Below are positions 45,253 to 53,766 of a stretch of 64,000 nucleotides of DNA, piece by piece. The stretch is from contig NC_019771.1 in NCBI RefSeq assembly GCF_000317695.1, forward strand, positions 1,054,001 through 1,118,000, given 5' to 3'. Below the pieces are notes generated by a model. That model was not told where the DNA came from. It worked only from the letters and a program-made list of their open reading frames with translations, and did not search any database. This DNA comes from Anabaena cylindrica PCC 7122 (lineage in GTDB: Bacteria > Cyanobacteriota > Cyanobacteriia > Cyanobacteriales > Nostocaceae). Position numbers and translations under genes: made by a program. The first letter of the stretch is position 1. Each line of letters starts with the position of its first letter.

Positions 45253-47352
45253 ATGACAACCATACTCAAAGAAAAAGCATTATTGCTTCTGCGTCAGGCT
45301 TTGAATAATCCAAACGCTGATTTTCGTGATGGACAATGGGAAGCTATTGAAGAATTACTACTGAACAAATCACGATTACTCGTCGTTCAACGCACAGGTT
45401 GGGGAAAAAGTCTAGTTTATTTTTTAGCAACTCGCTTGTTACGAGATCAAGGTGCTGGTTGTACTCTTTTAATTTCTCCTCTTTTAGCATTAATGCGAAA
45501 CCAAATTTCAGCAGCACAACGTATTCGAGTAAAAGCCGAAACAATTAACTCTAGTAATACAGATAATTGGAGTTTTATAGAAACAAAGTTGTTAGCAAAT
45601 CAAGTAGATATTCTACTAATTTCACCTGAAAGATTAGCTAATGAGGAATTTCGAGAAAATATTCTTTTACCATTATCTCAAAAAATTGGTTTATTTGTAG
45701 TTGATGAAGCTCATTGTATTTCTGACTGGGGACATGATTTTCGTCCTGATTATCGCCGCATTGTCAGAATTTTACAAGCATTACCACAAAATATTCCTGT
45801 TTTGACTACAACCGCTACAGCTAACAACCGAGTAGTTGATGATATTAAAGCTCAATTAGGAGCAAATCTCCGTATTTCTAGAGGTGATTTAACTAGAAAA
45901 AGTTTGCGATTACAAAATATTTATCTTCCTAGTCAAGCAGCAAGATTAGCTTGGTTAGCCCAATATCTACCTCAGTTACCCGGAAGCGGTATTATTTACG
46001 CATTAACGGTAAGAGATGCTCAACGAGTTGCTGATTGGTTAAAAACACAAAATATTAGTGCTAAAGCCTATTATGGAGATTTAGATACCGAAGTTCGGAT
46101 ATCATTAGAAAACGAATTACTCAACAACCAAATTAAAGTCTTAGTCGCAACGACAGCTTTAGGTATGGGTTTTGATAAACCAGATTTAGGCTTTGTAATT
46201 CATTATCAAAGACCTGGCTCTGTCGTCCACTATTATCAACAAGTAGGACGAGCAGGTAGAGCAGTAGAAACAGCTTATGGTATTCTCTTAAGTGGTGATG
46301 AAGATGAAGAAATTACTAACTACTTCATTAATACAGCATTTCCTCCAGAAATTCATACACAAAAAGTTTTGAATGAACTAGAAAATGCTGTTGATGGTTT
46401 TTCTATTCCTCAATTAGAACAGAAACTTAATCTTTCAAGAGGACAAATTGATAAAGTTTTAAAAATTCTATCCCTGGAATATCCTGCACCTGTAAGTAAA
46501 CAAGGTTCAAAATGGTATCTTAACCCAGTAAATTATCAATACAATACTGAAAAAATTGAACTTTTAACACAAATTCGCCGAAATGAACAAGCGCGGATGT
46601 TAGATTATATGAAAAGTCAACAATGCTTAATGGCTTTTTTAGCAGCAGAATTAGATGATCCAAATCCAGAAGAATGTGGTAGATGTGCAGTGTGTTTGGG
46701 TAAGCCTTTGTTACCAGAAACTTTTTCAGATGAACTTGTAAATAAAGCAATTTTATATTTACGTCGTAGTAGTCAAATTATTGAACCACGTAAACAATGG
46801 CCACCACAAGCATTGCTAGTTTATAGATTTTCGGGAAATATAAAAGCTAATTTAAAAGCAGAAGTAGGAAGAACATTGTCTCTATGGGATGATGCCGGTT
46901 GGGGAGAATTAGTCAAACGTGGTAAATATCAAGATAATAATTTTGATGATGCACTTGTACAAGCTACTGTTGAGATGATTCAACATTGGAAACCTCAACC
47001 TTTTCCCACTTGGGTAACTTGTGTTCCTTCCTTAAATCGTCCAGAACTTGTACCCAACTTCGCGCAAAGACTAGCCGATAAATTAGGCTTACCATTTAAA
47101 CCTATTGTTCGCAAAATTCATCCAACTCAGTTACAAAAAAAGATGAGTAATAGTTATCAACAAGCTCATAATTTAGATGGATCTTTTGCAATTGAATCTT
47201 GGAAAGGAATCAGTGGTAATGTATTATTAATTGATGATATAGTAGATTCCCGTTGGACTTTTACGGTAATTGCAGCACTTTTGCGTAATGCTGGAAGTGG
47301 ATTAGTTTATCCTGTAGCATTAGCTCTTAATTCATTAGGTCAATCGGATTAG
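45253..47352 (+). CDS. RecQ-like helicase with C-terminal phosphoribosyltransferase (RqlH/PsyrT type)
   Basis: A 699-residue protein. Residues about 1-350 are a superfamily 2 helicase: QRTGWGKSLVY (Walker A, about 45), VDEAHCISDWGHDFRPDYRR (about 150), and motif VI QVGRAGRA. A zinc-binding set (CGRCAVC) is near residue 480. The C-terminal part (about 580-699) is a type I phosphoribosyltransferase with the PRPP loop LLIDDIVDSRWT (about 659-670). This fusion next to a DprA-like gene is the layout of RqlH-RqlI, also called PsyrTA, described as a genotoxic helicase with its restraining partner and a phage-defence system. Start at 45253 preferred over 45193. Confidence 0.85.
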   Translation: MTTILKEKALLLLRQALNNPNADFRDGQWEAIEELLLNKSRLLVVQRTGWGKSLVYFLATRLLRDQGAGCTLLISPLLALMRNQISAAQRIRVKAETINSSNTDNWSFIETKLLANQVDILLISPERLANEEFRENILLPLSQKIGLFVVDEAHCISDWGHDFRPDYRRIVRILQALPQNIPVLTTTATANNRVVDDIKAQLGANLRISRGDLTRKSLRLQNIYLPSQAARLAWLAQYLPQLPGSGIIYALTVRDAQRVADWLKTQNISAKAYYGDLDTEVRISLENELLNNQIKVLVATTALGMGFDKPDLGFVIHYQRPGSVVHYYQQVGRAGRAVETAYGILLSGDEDEEITNYFINTAFPPEIHTQKVLNELENAVDGFSIPQLEQKLNLSRGQIDKVLKILSLEYPAPVSKQGSKWYLNPVNYQYNTEKIELLTQIRRNEQARMLDYMKSQQCLMAFLAAELDDPNPEECGRCAVCLGKPLLPETFSDELVNKAILYLRRSSQIIEPRKQWPPQALLVYRFSGNIKANLKAEVGRTLSLWDDAGWGELVKRGKYQDNNFDDALVQATVEMIQHWKPQPFPTWVTCVPSLNRPELVPNFAQRLADKLGLPFKPIVRKIHPTQLQKKMSNSYQQAHNLDGSFAIESWKGISGNVLLIDDIVDSRWTFTVIAALLRNAGSGLVYPVALALNSLGQSD

Positions 47353-47358
47353 AAAATT

Positions 47359-48609
47359 ATGTTAAATCATGTCCTAGCACCAGATACTCAAGCAATTTTG
47401 CTGTTGTGTGCCAGTTTTGGACAAAATCGCCAAATTGAACCGCTACCCCTGACTCTGGGTGAATATAACTTGTTAACAGATTGGCTGCGAGAAAATCAAA
47501 TGCGTCCAGCAGATTTATTGGAAACAACAGCAAAATCACAGTTACAAAAAATAACGAACAATAAACTTAACCCTGATAGGCTTTTAGCTTTATTACAACG
47601 GGGTGCAATGTTAAGTTTAGCAGTGGAAAAATGGACAAGTCGGGGTTTATGGATATTGGGACGCAGTGATGTTAAATATCCTAAACGTTTTAAGCAAATA
47701 TTGAAACATTCAGCACCAGCCATTATTTATGGAGTTGGAAATGCAGAATTATTATCTTTAGGAGGATTAGCGATTGTAGGTTCTCGTGATGTAGATGAGG
47801 ATATTATTCTCTACACACGCAGAGTTGCCCAAACTTGTTCTCAACAAAGCATACAAGTTATTTCTGGTGGTGCAAGAGGTATAGATCAAGAATCAATGTT
47901 AGGTATTTTGGATCATGGAGGAAGGTCTGTTGGTGTGTTAGCTGATAGTTTGACTAAAGCAGCAGTAAATAGTAAATATCGTTCTAGTATCCAAGAAGGT
48001 AGATTAACTTTAATTTCTAGCTATGATCCTGATGCTGGTTTTAGCACAGGTAACGCAATGGGACGTAATAAATATATTTATAGTTTAGCAGATTATGCCT
48101 TAGTTGTTAATTCTACTTTTGGTAAAGGTGGAACTTGGGCTGGTGCGGTAGAAGCATTATCTAAACTGAAAGAAATTCCTGTATTTGTAAAAATGGAATC
48201 TCCAGTCCCAGAAGGAAATCAGCAATTATATAATCAAGGTGCAAAACCGTTTCCTTCAGAATTTGAAAATGGTATTTTGCAGGAAATATTGACAAAACCT
48301 ATTGCTGATTTTGAACCAGTAAAAAATGAAGTAATCACGAAACAGCCAGAACAGAATGTTAATACTATTCCACAAGATTTAACAACTACTTCTAAAGATA
48401 TTTATAACGTTGTTTTACCCGTAATTCTCAATCATTTACAGCAACCAAAGGATGCAAAATCTCTTGCGGACTCTCTACAAGTGAGAAAAGTACAGATTGA
48501 TGATTGGTTAACAAGAGCTATAAATGAAGGGAAGGTAATAAAAACAAAAATAGAAAAGCGAGTTGCTTATGTGGTTAATCACGCAGATACTCAACTTTCT
48601 TTGTTATAA
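47359..48609 (+). CDS. DprA/Smf-like protein (RqlI/PsyrA type)
   Basis: A 416-residue protein with a DprA Rossmann domain (about 110-300): YPKRFKQIL, IVGSRDV, ISGGARGIDQESML and the NSTFGKGGTWAGAVEAL block, plus a C-terminal winged helix (about 350-405). Free-standing DprA loads RecA on incoming DNA; here its gene starts 6 bp after the helicase-phosphoribosyltransferase, which points to an antitoxin or restraining role. A general competence role cannot be excluded from sequence. Confidence 0.85.
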   Translation: MLNHVLAPDTQAILLLCASFGQNRQIEPLPLTLGEYNLLTDWLRENQMRPADLLETTAKSQLQKITNNKLNPDRLLALLQRGAMLSLAVEKWTSRGLWILGRSDVKYPKRFKQILKHSAPAIIYGVGNAELLSLGGLAIVGSRDVDEDIILYTRRVAQTCSQQSIQVISGGARGIDQESMLGILDHGGRSVGVLADSLTKAAVNSKYRSSIQEGRLTLISSYDPDAGFSTGNAMGRNKYIYSLADYALVVNSTFGKGGTWAGAVEALSKLKEIPVFVKMESPVPEGNQQLYNQGAKPFPSEFENGILQEILTKPIADFEPVKNEVITKQPEQNVNTIPQDLTTTSKDIYNVVLPVILNHLQQPKDAKSLADSLQVRKVQIDDWLTRAINEGKVIKTKIEKRVAYVVNHADTQLSLL

Positions 48610-48646
48610 TTCGATAATATCAACAACATTTGCTGTACGATAAATT

Positions 48647-48901
48647 ATGTCTTTGCAACTCCAAATTAACTATCCTGAAACTTTACCTGATGCTGTGGGT
48701 AAAACTAGAGAACAGTTTGAACAAGAAGCAAAATGGGCAATGGCTGTGAAATTATATGAAATGAAGCGCCTTTCTTCTGGTATGGCTGCTGCGTTACTGG
48801 GAGTAGAAAGAGTAACTTTTATACTGAAATTAAATGATTATGGAGTGCCGTTAATTGATTTAAGTGAAGAAGAATTATTATCAGATATAGAAAATGCCTA
48901 A
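48647..48901 (+). CDS. UPF0175 family antitoxin, toxin partner lost
   Basis: An 84-residue helix-turn-helix protein of UPF0175: LPDAVGKTREQFEQEAKWAMAVKLYE, then KRLSSGMAAALLGVERVTFILKLNDYGVP. The family is the antitoxin to DUF3368 PIN-domain toxins, whose gene normally overlaps its 3' end. Here an ATG at 48894 does overlap by 8 bp and opens MPNTSEIVINISSL, the expected toxin start, but the sequence then enters a MITE (48936). Confidence 0.85.
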   Translation: MSLQLQINYPETLPDAVGKTREQFEQEAKWAMAVKLYEMKRLSSGMAAALLGVERVTFILKLNDYGVPLIDLSEEELLSDIENA

Positions 48902-48968
48902 TACTAGTGAAATTGTTATTAATATTTCTTCTTTAAGGGACTTCCAAGAAATAAATTATCCCGATTAA
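48894..48968 (+). pseudogene. DUF3368 PIN toxin, truncated after 14 codons by a MITE
   Basis: Overlaps the UPF0175 stop in the normal way and begins MPNTSEIVINISSL, resembling the first strand and Asp/Ser-containing loop of DUF3368 proteins. At 48936 the frame runs into the left terminal repeat of the MITE and stops at 48966-48968. No continuation of the toxin is found beyond the MITE. Confidence 0.6.
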
Positions 48969-49059
48969 CGAACCGCAGAGGCGCAGAGGACACAGAGGAA
49001 TAAGGGTTTGAGAGATTTTTCGCGTTAGGTGGTTGAGTGTTTTTTATTTGGAAGTCCCT
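48936..49059. mobile_element. MITE-like element with AGGGACTTCC ends
   Basis: About 124 bp framed by AGGGACTTCCAA (48936) and its near-complement ending AGTCCCT (49059); the terminal similarity extends over about 18 bases with mismatches. The interior has the CGCAGAGGCGCAGAGG module. Its left edge cuts the DUF3368 toxin and its right edge supplies the stop of the minus-strand antitoxin. A half copy of one end is fused to repeat R1 at 57567-57586. Confidence 0.8.
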
Positions 49060-49265
49060 ATATCTCTAATTGAAGCTTTAATTTCTTCCCATGTCATTAC
49101 ATCATCTGGATTTGCTTCATAATCAGTAATCCGACGATCAAGTTCTCGTTTTTGCACTTCTGTCAAATCGGGATATGCCTGTTCTGCTGCTATACTTTCT
49201 AAAATCTCTTGTACAATCCGAATTCTATCGGCAATACTCAGTGCTTTGATTTCATTGATGTCCAT
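49044..49265 (-). CDS. RelB-like 'addiction module' antitoxin, 3' end inside a MITE
   Basis: A 73-residue protein of the putative addiction module component family (TIGR02574-like): MDINEIKALSIADRIRIVQEILESI, LTEVQKRELDRRITDYEANPDD and MTWEEIKASI. The last five codons (GTSK and stop) come from the right end of the MITE. Its RelE/ParE-like toxin should lie downstream on the minus strand, exactly where the MITE now is, and is absent. Confidence 0.82.
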   Translation of the reverse strand: MDINEIKALSIADRIRIVQEILESIAAEQAYPDLTEVQKRELDRRITDYEANPDDVMTWEEIKASIRDIGTSK

Positions 49266-49484
49266 GTTGACTAAACTTCAATAGAAATATTTTCTAGTTT
49301 AGGCGATCGCCATTCTGATATAATTCCACATATTGAGTTACTTTAAGAGAGCGATATGTTAGAAGGATTACGCGATCATATAAAGTTTTTACACTAAGGG
49401 TAAATAAACTTTCAGTATAAGTTACAATATAGTGCATAATTTTGGGTAGCAAAAAGAAAACCCGATTAATTAAGTATAGCTTTC

Positions 49485-50279
49485 ATGTCTACTGTGTTGT
49501 CTCCTGAAATTTTAATACCACTTTCTATCCAAGAACGGAAATCACTAATTTTGCATCATGCTTCATTAATTGATGTGACTCACATTGCAGATGAAGACTT
49601 ACACATAGCATACAAATACGGAAAAATTATTTCCTCAATAGCACCTGCTTATTTTAAGTATCAAATTTTACGAGATAAGCAGAATTACTCTAATTTAAAA
49701 TTAGATAAACAATCTCAGTTAATTAGCAGTAAAACTGAGAAATTCGCAGTTATTTTTATTGACTGGTTAAAAACTGATTTTGAAAAGAAAAGTGCAATAT
49801 TGGAGCATCATCCTAATCCGCGAAATCTTTTTGAACTATGTGGAGCTAAATTGCTAGTTACTAGCAACTCAGTGACAAGAAGCCTTAGTACAAAAATGGG
49901 AATTTTATGGGAAGAAATAGCCGATATTAGTCCTTATGTAATTATACCCGAATTTGAATTTGGAATTAAAATCAAAGGAATAGATATTATTCTTTTTATA
50001 GGAGAATCAATTAAGTTTGCACAATTAAAAACTTTAAAGGGAACATTGACAGGTTCACAAAAAAACAGAGCTAAAAAAGAATTGATTATTCATGATAATC
50101 CATTATTTATATCAGCTTTTGATTTAGGTGATTGGACATTTAACGATCCTAAAATTCCTCGCATTGCTGGTAAAGAGTTTTGGCATAATATCCATATAGA
50201 TTATGACCTTGTTGAAACTCATGTAAAAAATATGTTACAGAAAATTGATCAAGCCTTTGCCGAATTAGCTACAAAATAA
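49485..50279 (+). CDS. Putative type II restriction endonuclease
   Basis: A 264-residue protein without a family I can name, placed tail-to-tail with a C5-cytosine methyltransferase (12 bp between stops). A PD-(D/E)xK-like site is visible: Asp167 in KGIDIIL and Gln180-Leu-Lys182 in FAQLKTLKG (D-x12-QxK), with Glu143/Glu144 in the helix before (LWEEIADIS). The N-terminal half is helical. Gene order and motif together make it the likely cognate endonuclease; recognition site unknown. Confidence 0.68.
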   Translation: MSTVLSPEILIPLSIQERKSLILHHASLIDVTHIADEDLHIAYKYGKIISSIAPAYFKYQILRDKQNYSNLKLDKQSQLISSKTEKFAVIFIDWLKTDFEKKSAILEHHPNPRNLFELCGAKLLVTSNSVTRSLSTKMGILWEEIADISPYVIIPEFEFGIKIKGIDIILFIGESIKFAQLKTLKGTLTGSQKNRAKKELIIHDNPLFISAFDLGDWTFNDPKIPRIAGKEFWHNIHIDYDLVETHVKNMLQKIDQAFAELATK

Positions 50280-50291
50280 ACAATTCCAATT

Positions 50292-51467
50292 CTATAGAGA
50301 AAAAAGCGATAATTGTTCAGATATTTCTTTACCTTTTGTTTTATTTCCTTGAATTAAATCGAAAAGATAACTACCAATCTCTTTTGCTAATAACATAGGA
50401 ACTGCATTACCAATTTGTTTATATTTAGAACTTACCGAACCATAAAAAATCCAATCATCAGGAAAAGTTTGAATTTTTGCAGATTCACGTACAGTTAAAG
50501 AACGCAATTCCACAGGATGACACATATCTGTTGCTTTTTGATGTGGACTTGTTGTTATTGTTGGTGAAGGTTTATCCCAAGATAATCTTCTATAAAAACC
50601 GACTTTTCCACCTCCCGAATTATAAGCACCTCCCATAGCTTCTTTTTTTAATTCTTCTGGTAAATGTTTCCAGTTTTGTCCTGCTTCTAATAATCTTAAA
50701 TACTTTAAGCGACTTTCTGAATAAGCCATAAATTCAGGTTCTGGATCAACTAAACCTGTTAAAGCATCTCGTAAGGTAAGCCATTTAGGTAAAATTTTAC
50801 CGTCTTTGCAATATTTGGGAATCGGAAATGTAGCAGATTCACCATCTCTAGAACCAATAAATACTACACGTTCTCTGTTTTGTGGAACGCCATAATCTGC
50901 TGCTTCTAAAAGATTATAAACAACATTGTAGCCTATCTGTTTCATTTCAGATAATACGACTTTTAAAGCAGCACCACCCACTTCATCGGCTTCTAAAGGT
51001 GGGTAATCTTTTCCTCGTTGATTAATTGGCCTGTGACAAAGAGGAGCAGAAAGTAAACCTTTCACATTTTCCATTAAAAAAAACCGGGGTTGGACTTCTT
51101 TAACAATGCGGATAAAGTCCATAAATAAACTACCACGAGGGTCCATAACTGAACCTCTTTTTCCTGCGGTACTAAATGGCTGACAAGGTGGACCACCTGT
51201 TATTAAATCTATTTCACCAGGTTGTAAAGCGCGACCTAAATTTAAAACTCTTCCTCCTTCTTCAAGTAGTTGTTGAGAACTAACTTTTTCTATTTCTCTA
51301 GGAACAGCACTTTCTTGAAGGAATGGTCTATTAAGAGCAATTGTTTTTGTAGCATCACGGTCTTTTTCTACTACACTGACTGTGTGAAATCCTGCTTCTT
51401 CCATACCCAAGTCTAAACCATAAGCACCTGTAAATAAGGAAATAGAAATAGCTTTACCATCTATCAT
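50292..51467 (-). CDS. DNA (cytosine-5)-methyltransferase, type II modification enzyme
   Basis: A 391-residue m5C methyltransferase with ordered motifs: I (SLFTGAYGLDLGME), IV with the catalytic Cys95 (GGPPCQPFSTAGKRG), VI (LMENVKG, Glu133), VIII (QNRERVVFIGSR), IX (LTVRESAKIQTFPD) and X (YKQIGNAVP). The target-recognition region lies between about residues 230 and 330. It protects a site from the endonuclease-like protein encoded head-on downstream. The specificity cannot be read by eye. Confidence 0.93.
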   Translation of the reverse strand: MIDGKAISISLFTGAYGLDLGMEEAGFHTVSVVEKDRDATKTIALNRPFLQESAVPREIEKVSSQQLLEEGGRVLNLGRALQPGEIDLITGGPPCQPFSTAGKRGSVMDPRGSLFMDFIRIVKEVQPRFFLMENVKGLLSAPLCHRPINQRGKDYPPLEADEVGGAALKVVLSEMKQIGYNVVYNLLEAADYGVPQNRERVVFIGSRDGESATFPIPKYCKDGKILPKWLTLRDALTGLVDPEPEFMAYSESRLKYLRLLEAGQNWKHLPEELKKEAMGGAYNSGGGKVGFYRRLSWDKPSPTITTSPHQKATDMCHPVELRSLTVRESAKIQTFPDDWIFYGSVSSKYKQIGNAVPMLLAKEIGSYLFDLIQGNKTKGKEISEQLSLFSL

Positions 51468-51538
51468 ATTTATTGATCCTAAAGAATTACGAAAAATAAT
51501 AAGTTATTTTTATGTAATGGCTACATCATTAATGCACT

Positions 51539-51657
51539 TATAGCAATTCCCAAGCTCATGAAATACACCCCACCCGCGCTGTCGCGCACCCTCCCCTTAC
51601 CAAGGGGAGGGTTGGGGAGGGGTAATTTTGTATCTAACTAGAGTGGAAAAGGCTATA
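51539..51657 (+). repeat. 119-bp dispersed repeat R2, copy 4
   Basis: Same sequence and orientation as copies at 18264 and 38063, with one base change near the end. Its right edge interrupts the start of a DUF5615-type toxin frame on the minus strand. Confidence 0.9.
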
Positions 51658-51698
51658 ACTATGACTAATAATAAGTGTGCATCAACCCAGATTATCAT
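51597..51698 (-). pseudogene. DUF5615-type PIN toxin, cut off by repeat R2
   Basis: On the minus strand an ATG at 51698 overlaps the DUF433 stop (ATGA) and opens MIIWVDAHLL, the usual first strand of DUF5615 PIN-like toxins. Within about 13 codons the frame enters the 119-bp repeat and ends in it. No further toxin sequence lies beyond the repeat (51468-51538). Confidence 0.55.
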
Positions 51699-51934
51699 GC
51701 AACTAACACCGGATGATTGATTTTTCGTGAAGCGTATAAAAGTGCTGCTTTGAGATCATCAGCTTCAAGATCCGGCATTTCTTCTAGAATTTCTTCTGCA
51801 CTTAAATCAGAAGCAAATAAATCTAATATATCTGATACCCTAATTCTCATTCCCCGAATACAGGGACGACCACCACATTGTTTAGGATTAATTGTAATTC
51901 TTTCCAGTAAATTTGACATATAAGCTAATTTCAT
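51695..51934 (-). CDS. DUF433 antitoxin, toxin partner lost
   Basis: A 79-residue DUF433 protein: ITINPKQCGGRPCIRGMRIRV, SDILDLFASDLSAEEILEEMPDL, and ADDLKAALLYASRK. DUF433 proteins pair with DUF5615 PIN-like toxins. The partner's start overlaps by 4 bp but is cut by repeat R2. ATG codons at 51934 and 51919 are both possible; the first has a weak AAGAG site nearby. Confidence 0.88.
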   Translation of the reverse strand: MKLAYMSNLLERITINPKQCGGRPCIRGMRIRVSDILDLFASDLSAEEILEEMPDLEADDLKAALLYASRKINHPVLVA

Positions 51935-52044
51935 AAACTCTTATTTTCAGCATAAATCAAGTTTGTAAAATCAGCAACTCAATTAATAACAGTAATCACT
52001 CAATTAAGCTAAAATAAAATAAATAGCAAAATCCTAGCCAGTAT

Positions 52045-52539
52045 ATGGTTATATCAACAGAAGCAACAACCCAAACTTTATACGATCAAGACTATTACCT
52101 GTGGCTGAGAACAACCATTAATCAACTTCGCACAGGGCAATTTTCCGCTGTTGATTTAGAGAACTTATTAGAAGAATTAGAAACTATGGGTAGAAGTGAG
52201 AAGCGAGCAATTAAAAGTTTATTACTTAAACTGCTTGAACATCTTCTAAAACTCAAATGTTGGAATAGTGAAAGAGAACGTAATCAAGGATCTTGGAAAA
52301 GAGAAATTAGGGCTTTTCGTACACAGATAAAAGACGAACTCAAAGATAGTCCTAGTTTAAAACCTTACATTTTAGAGATATTCGACCAATGTTATCAAGA
52401 AGCCAGAAAATTAGTAAGCGATCGCTCTCAACTTCCTATTGACAAATTCCCTGTCATACCCATTGGTTCTTTAGAACAAATCCTCGATGAAAACTGGTTT
52501 CCTGAATATAGCTGCAATCATCACGGTAAAGCGGACTAA
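52045..52539 (+). CDS. DUF29 family protein, copy 2
   Basis: A 164-residue DUF29 protein: TLYDQDYYLWLRTTINQLR, LENLLEELETMGRSEKRAIKS, LLKLLEHLLKLKCW and GSWKREIRAFR. The family blocks line up with the copies at 43694 and 53311. It is not adjacent to a partner gene; the membrane protein downstream starts 42 bp later. Confidence 0.88.
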   Translation: MVISTEATTQTLYDQDYYLWLRTTINQLRTGQFSAVDLENLLEELETMGRSEKRAIKSLLLKLLEHLLKLKCWNSERERNQGSWKREIRAFRTQIKDELKDSPSLKPYILEIFDQCYQEARKLVSDRSQLPIDKFPVIPIGSLEQILDENWFPEYSCNHHGKAD

Positions 52540-52580
52540 AATAGATACTTAACTCACGCTTACTCAAGGAGTATCTAGCG

Positions 52581-53243
52581 GTGCAGCCAGATTTAGTAGG
52601 TTTAGAAATCAGCAAAGGGGAATTGAGACGTTTAACAGGCTTTGATACTGAAGACGTTTTTAGACCCTCAATTATGGCAGACAAGGAAAAGCGGATGGGC
52701 TTTTTTTTCAATGAAGGTTTGGTGGCTTTGGCACTTACGCCGATTATTGTCGGTTTTATTTATGCTTTTATAATTTTGCCCGCTTTGGGATCTTCCACTA
52801 AATTGGGGATTATTTTACTGATTATTGTACCTATTGCCGTGATTGTGGGGCGATCGCTCTGGCGAAAAAAAACCTGTCCCCATGCACTGACAATACTTTT
52901 AGATGAAGTTGATAAATATCACACCGTAGTCCAAGCTATAGATATCAATGATCAACTCGCCACCTCTGGCAACTCCCACAGTAGCATTAGCGACAGAGAA
53001 CAAGTAATATCTGCACTCCAATTAATTAGAGAAGATTTAGTTCGCGCCTTAAAAAGTGAACGTATTTTGCGCGATAATAAAAAACTGCTTCTTAATAACC
53101 AAGAGTTACTAGTCAATAACTTAGCCAATTTGCAAGCCTTACAGGTTAGCTCACAGGCTGGAGAATACGCACGACTCTTAAATGAGTCATTACAGATTGC
53201 GTTAGATGTGCAAGCGGAAATCAGAAAATTCAGAAAAGTGTAA
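52581..53243 (+). CDS. Hypothetical two-helix membrane protein with coiled coil
   Basis: A 220-residue protein I do not recognise. GTG start, N-terminal soluble part (1-45), two membrane helices (about 46-68 and 75-93), then a helical, probably coiled-coil C-terminal region (about 150-220; RILRDNKKLLLNNQELLVNNLANL). Polar spacing in the coil suggests oligomerisation. AAGGAG (52566-52571) lies about 9 bp ahead of the start. It stands between two DUF29 genes. Confidence 0.65.
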   Translation: MQPDLVGLEISKGELRRLTGFDTEDVFRPSIMADKEKRMGFFFNEGLVALALTPIIVGFIYAFIILPALGSSTKLGIILLIIVPIAVIVGRSLWRKKTCPHALTILLDEVDKYHTVVQAIDINDQLATSGNSHSSISDREQVISALQLIREDLVRALKSERILRDNKKLLLNNQELLVNNLANLQALQVSSQAGEYARLLNESLQIALDVQAEIRKFRKV

Positions 53244-53310
53244 TCATAAATTTATTCCCCAAAATTCAATGCTTAAATCCTAATCTGTCTATTCAATCAG
53301 GAGATCCTAA

Positions 53311-53766
53311 ATGCTATCTAAACTATTGAGTCAAACTCTCTATGAACAGGATTATCCCCAGTGGTTAGAAACCACTTTACAAAAGTTACAAGAACGGGAT
53401 TTAGAAAATCTTGATTGGGAGAATTTGATTGAGGAGATTGCCACATTGGGGAATGAACAAAAACACAAACTAGAAAGTTATCTCCTGCAACTGCTCAAGC
53501 ATCTGCTGTTGTACCAGCATTGGAGTCTTCCCAACTGTAAAAATCATTGGGAAGTAGAAATTGATAATTTTCGGGTAGAAATTAGGAAATTAACAAAATC
53601 AAAAAACCTCTACAATTATATGTTAACAGTGGTGGATGAAGTTTATACTGATGCAGCACGACAAGCAAATAAAAAAAGTGGTTTAAATTGTTTTCCTCAA
53701 ATTTGCCCTTACACAGTTGAGCAGATTTTAGATGTAGAATATTTGCCACCATTCACATATTTATGA
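53311..53766 (+). CDS. DUF29 family protein, copy 3
   Basis: A 151-residue DUF29 protein: TLYEQDYPQWLETTLQKLQ, LDWENLIEEIATLGNEQKHKLES, and LLQLLKHLLLYQHW. CAGGAG sits 8-10 bp ahead of the ATG. Its stop overlaps the start of the sugar-acid kinase gene by 4 bp (ATGA), so the two are translationally coupled, which is probably accidental because the families are unrelated. Confidence 0.88.
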   Translation: MLSKLLSQTLYEQDYPQWLETTLQKLQERDLENLDWENLIEEIATLGNEQKHKLESYLLQLLKHLLLYQHWSLPNCKNHWEVEIDNFRVEIRKLTKSKNLYNYMLTVVDEVYTDAARQANKKSGLNCFPQICPYTVEQILDVEYLPPFTYL

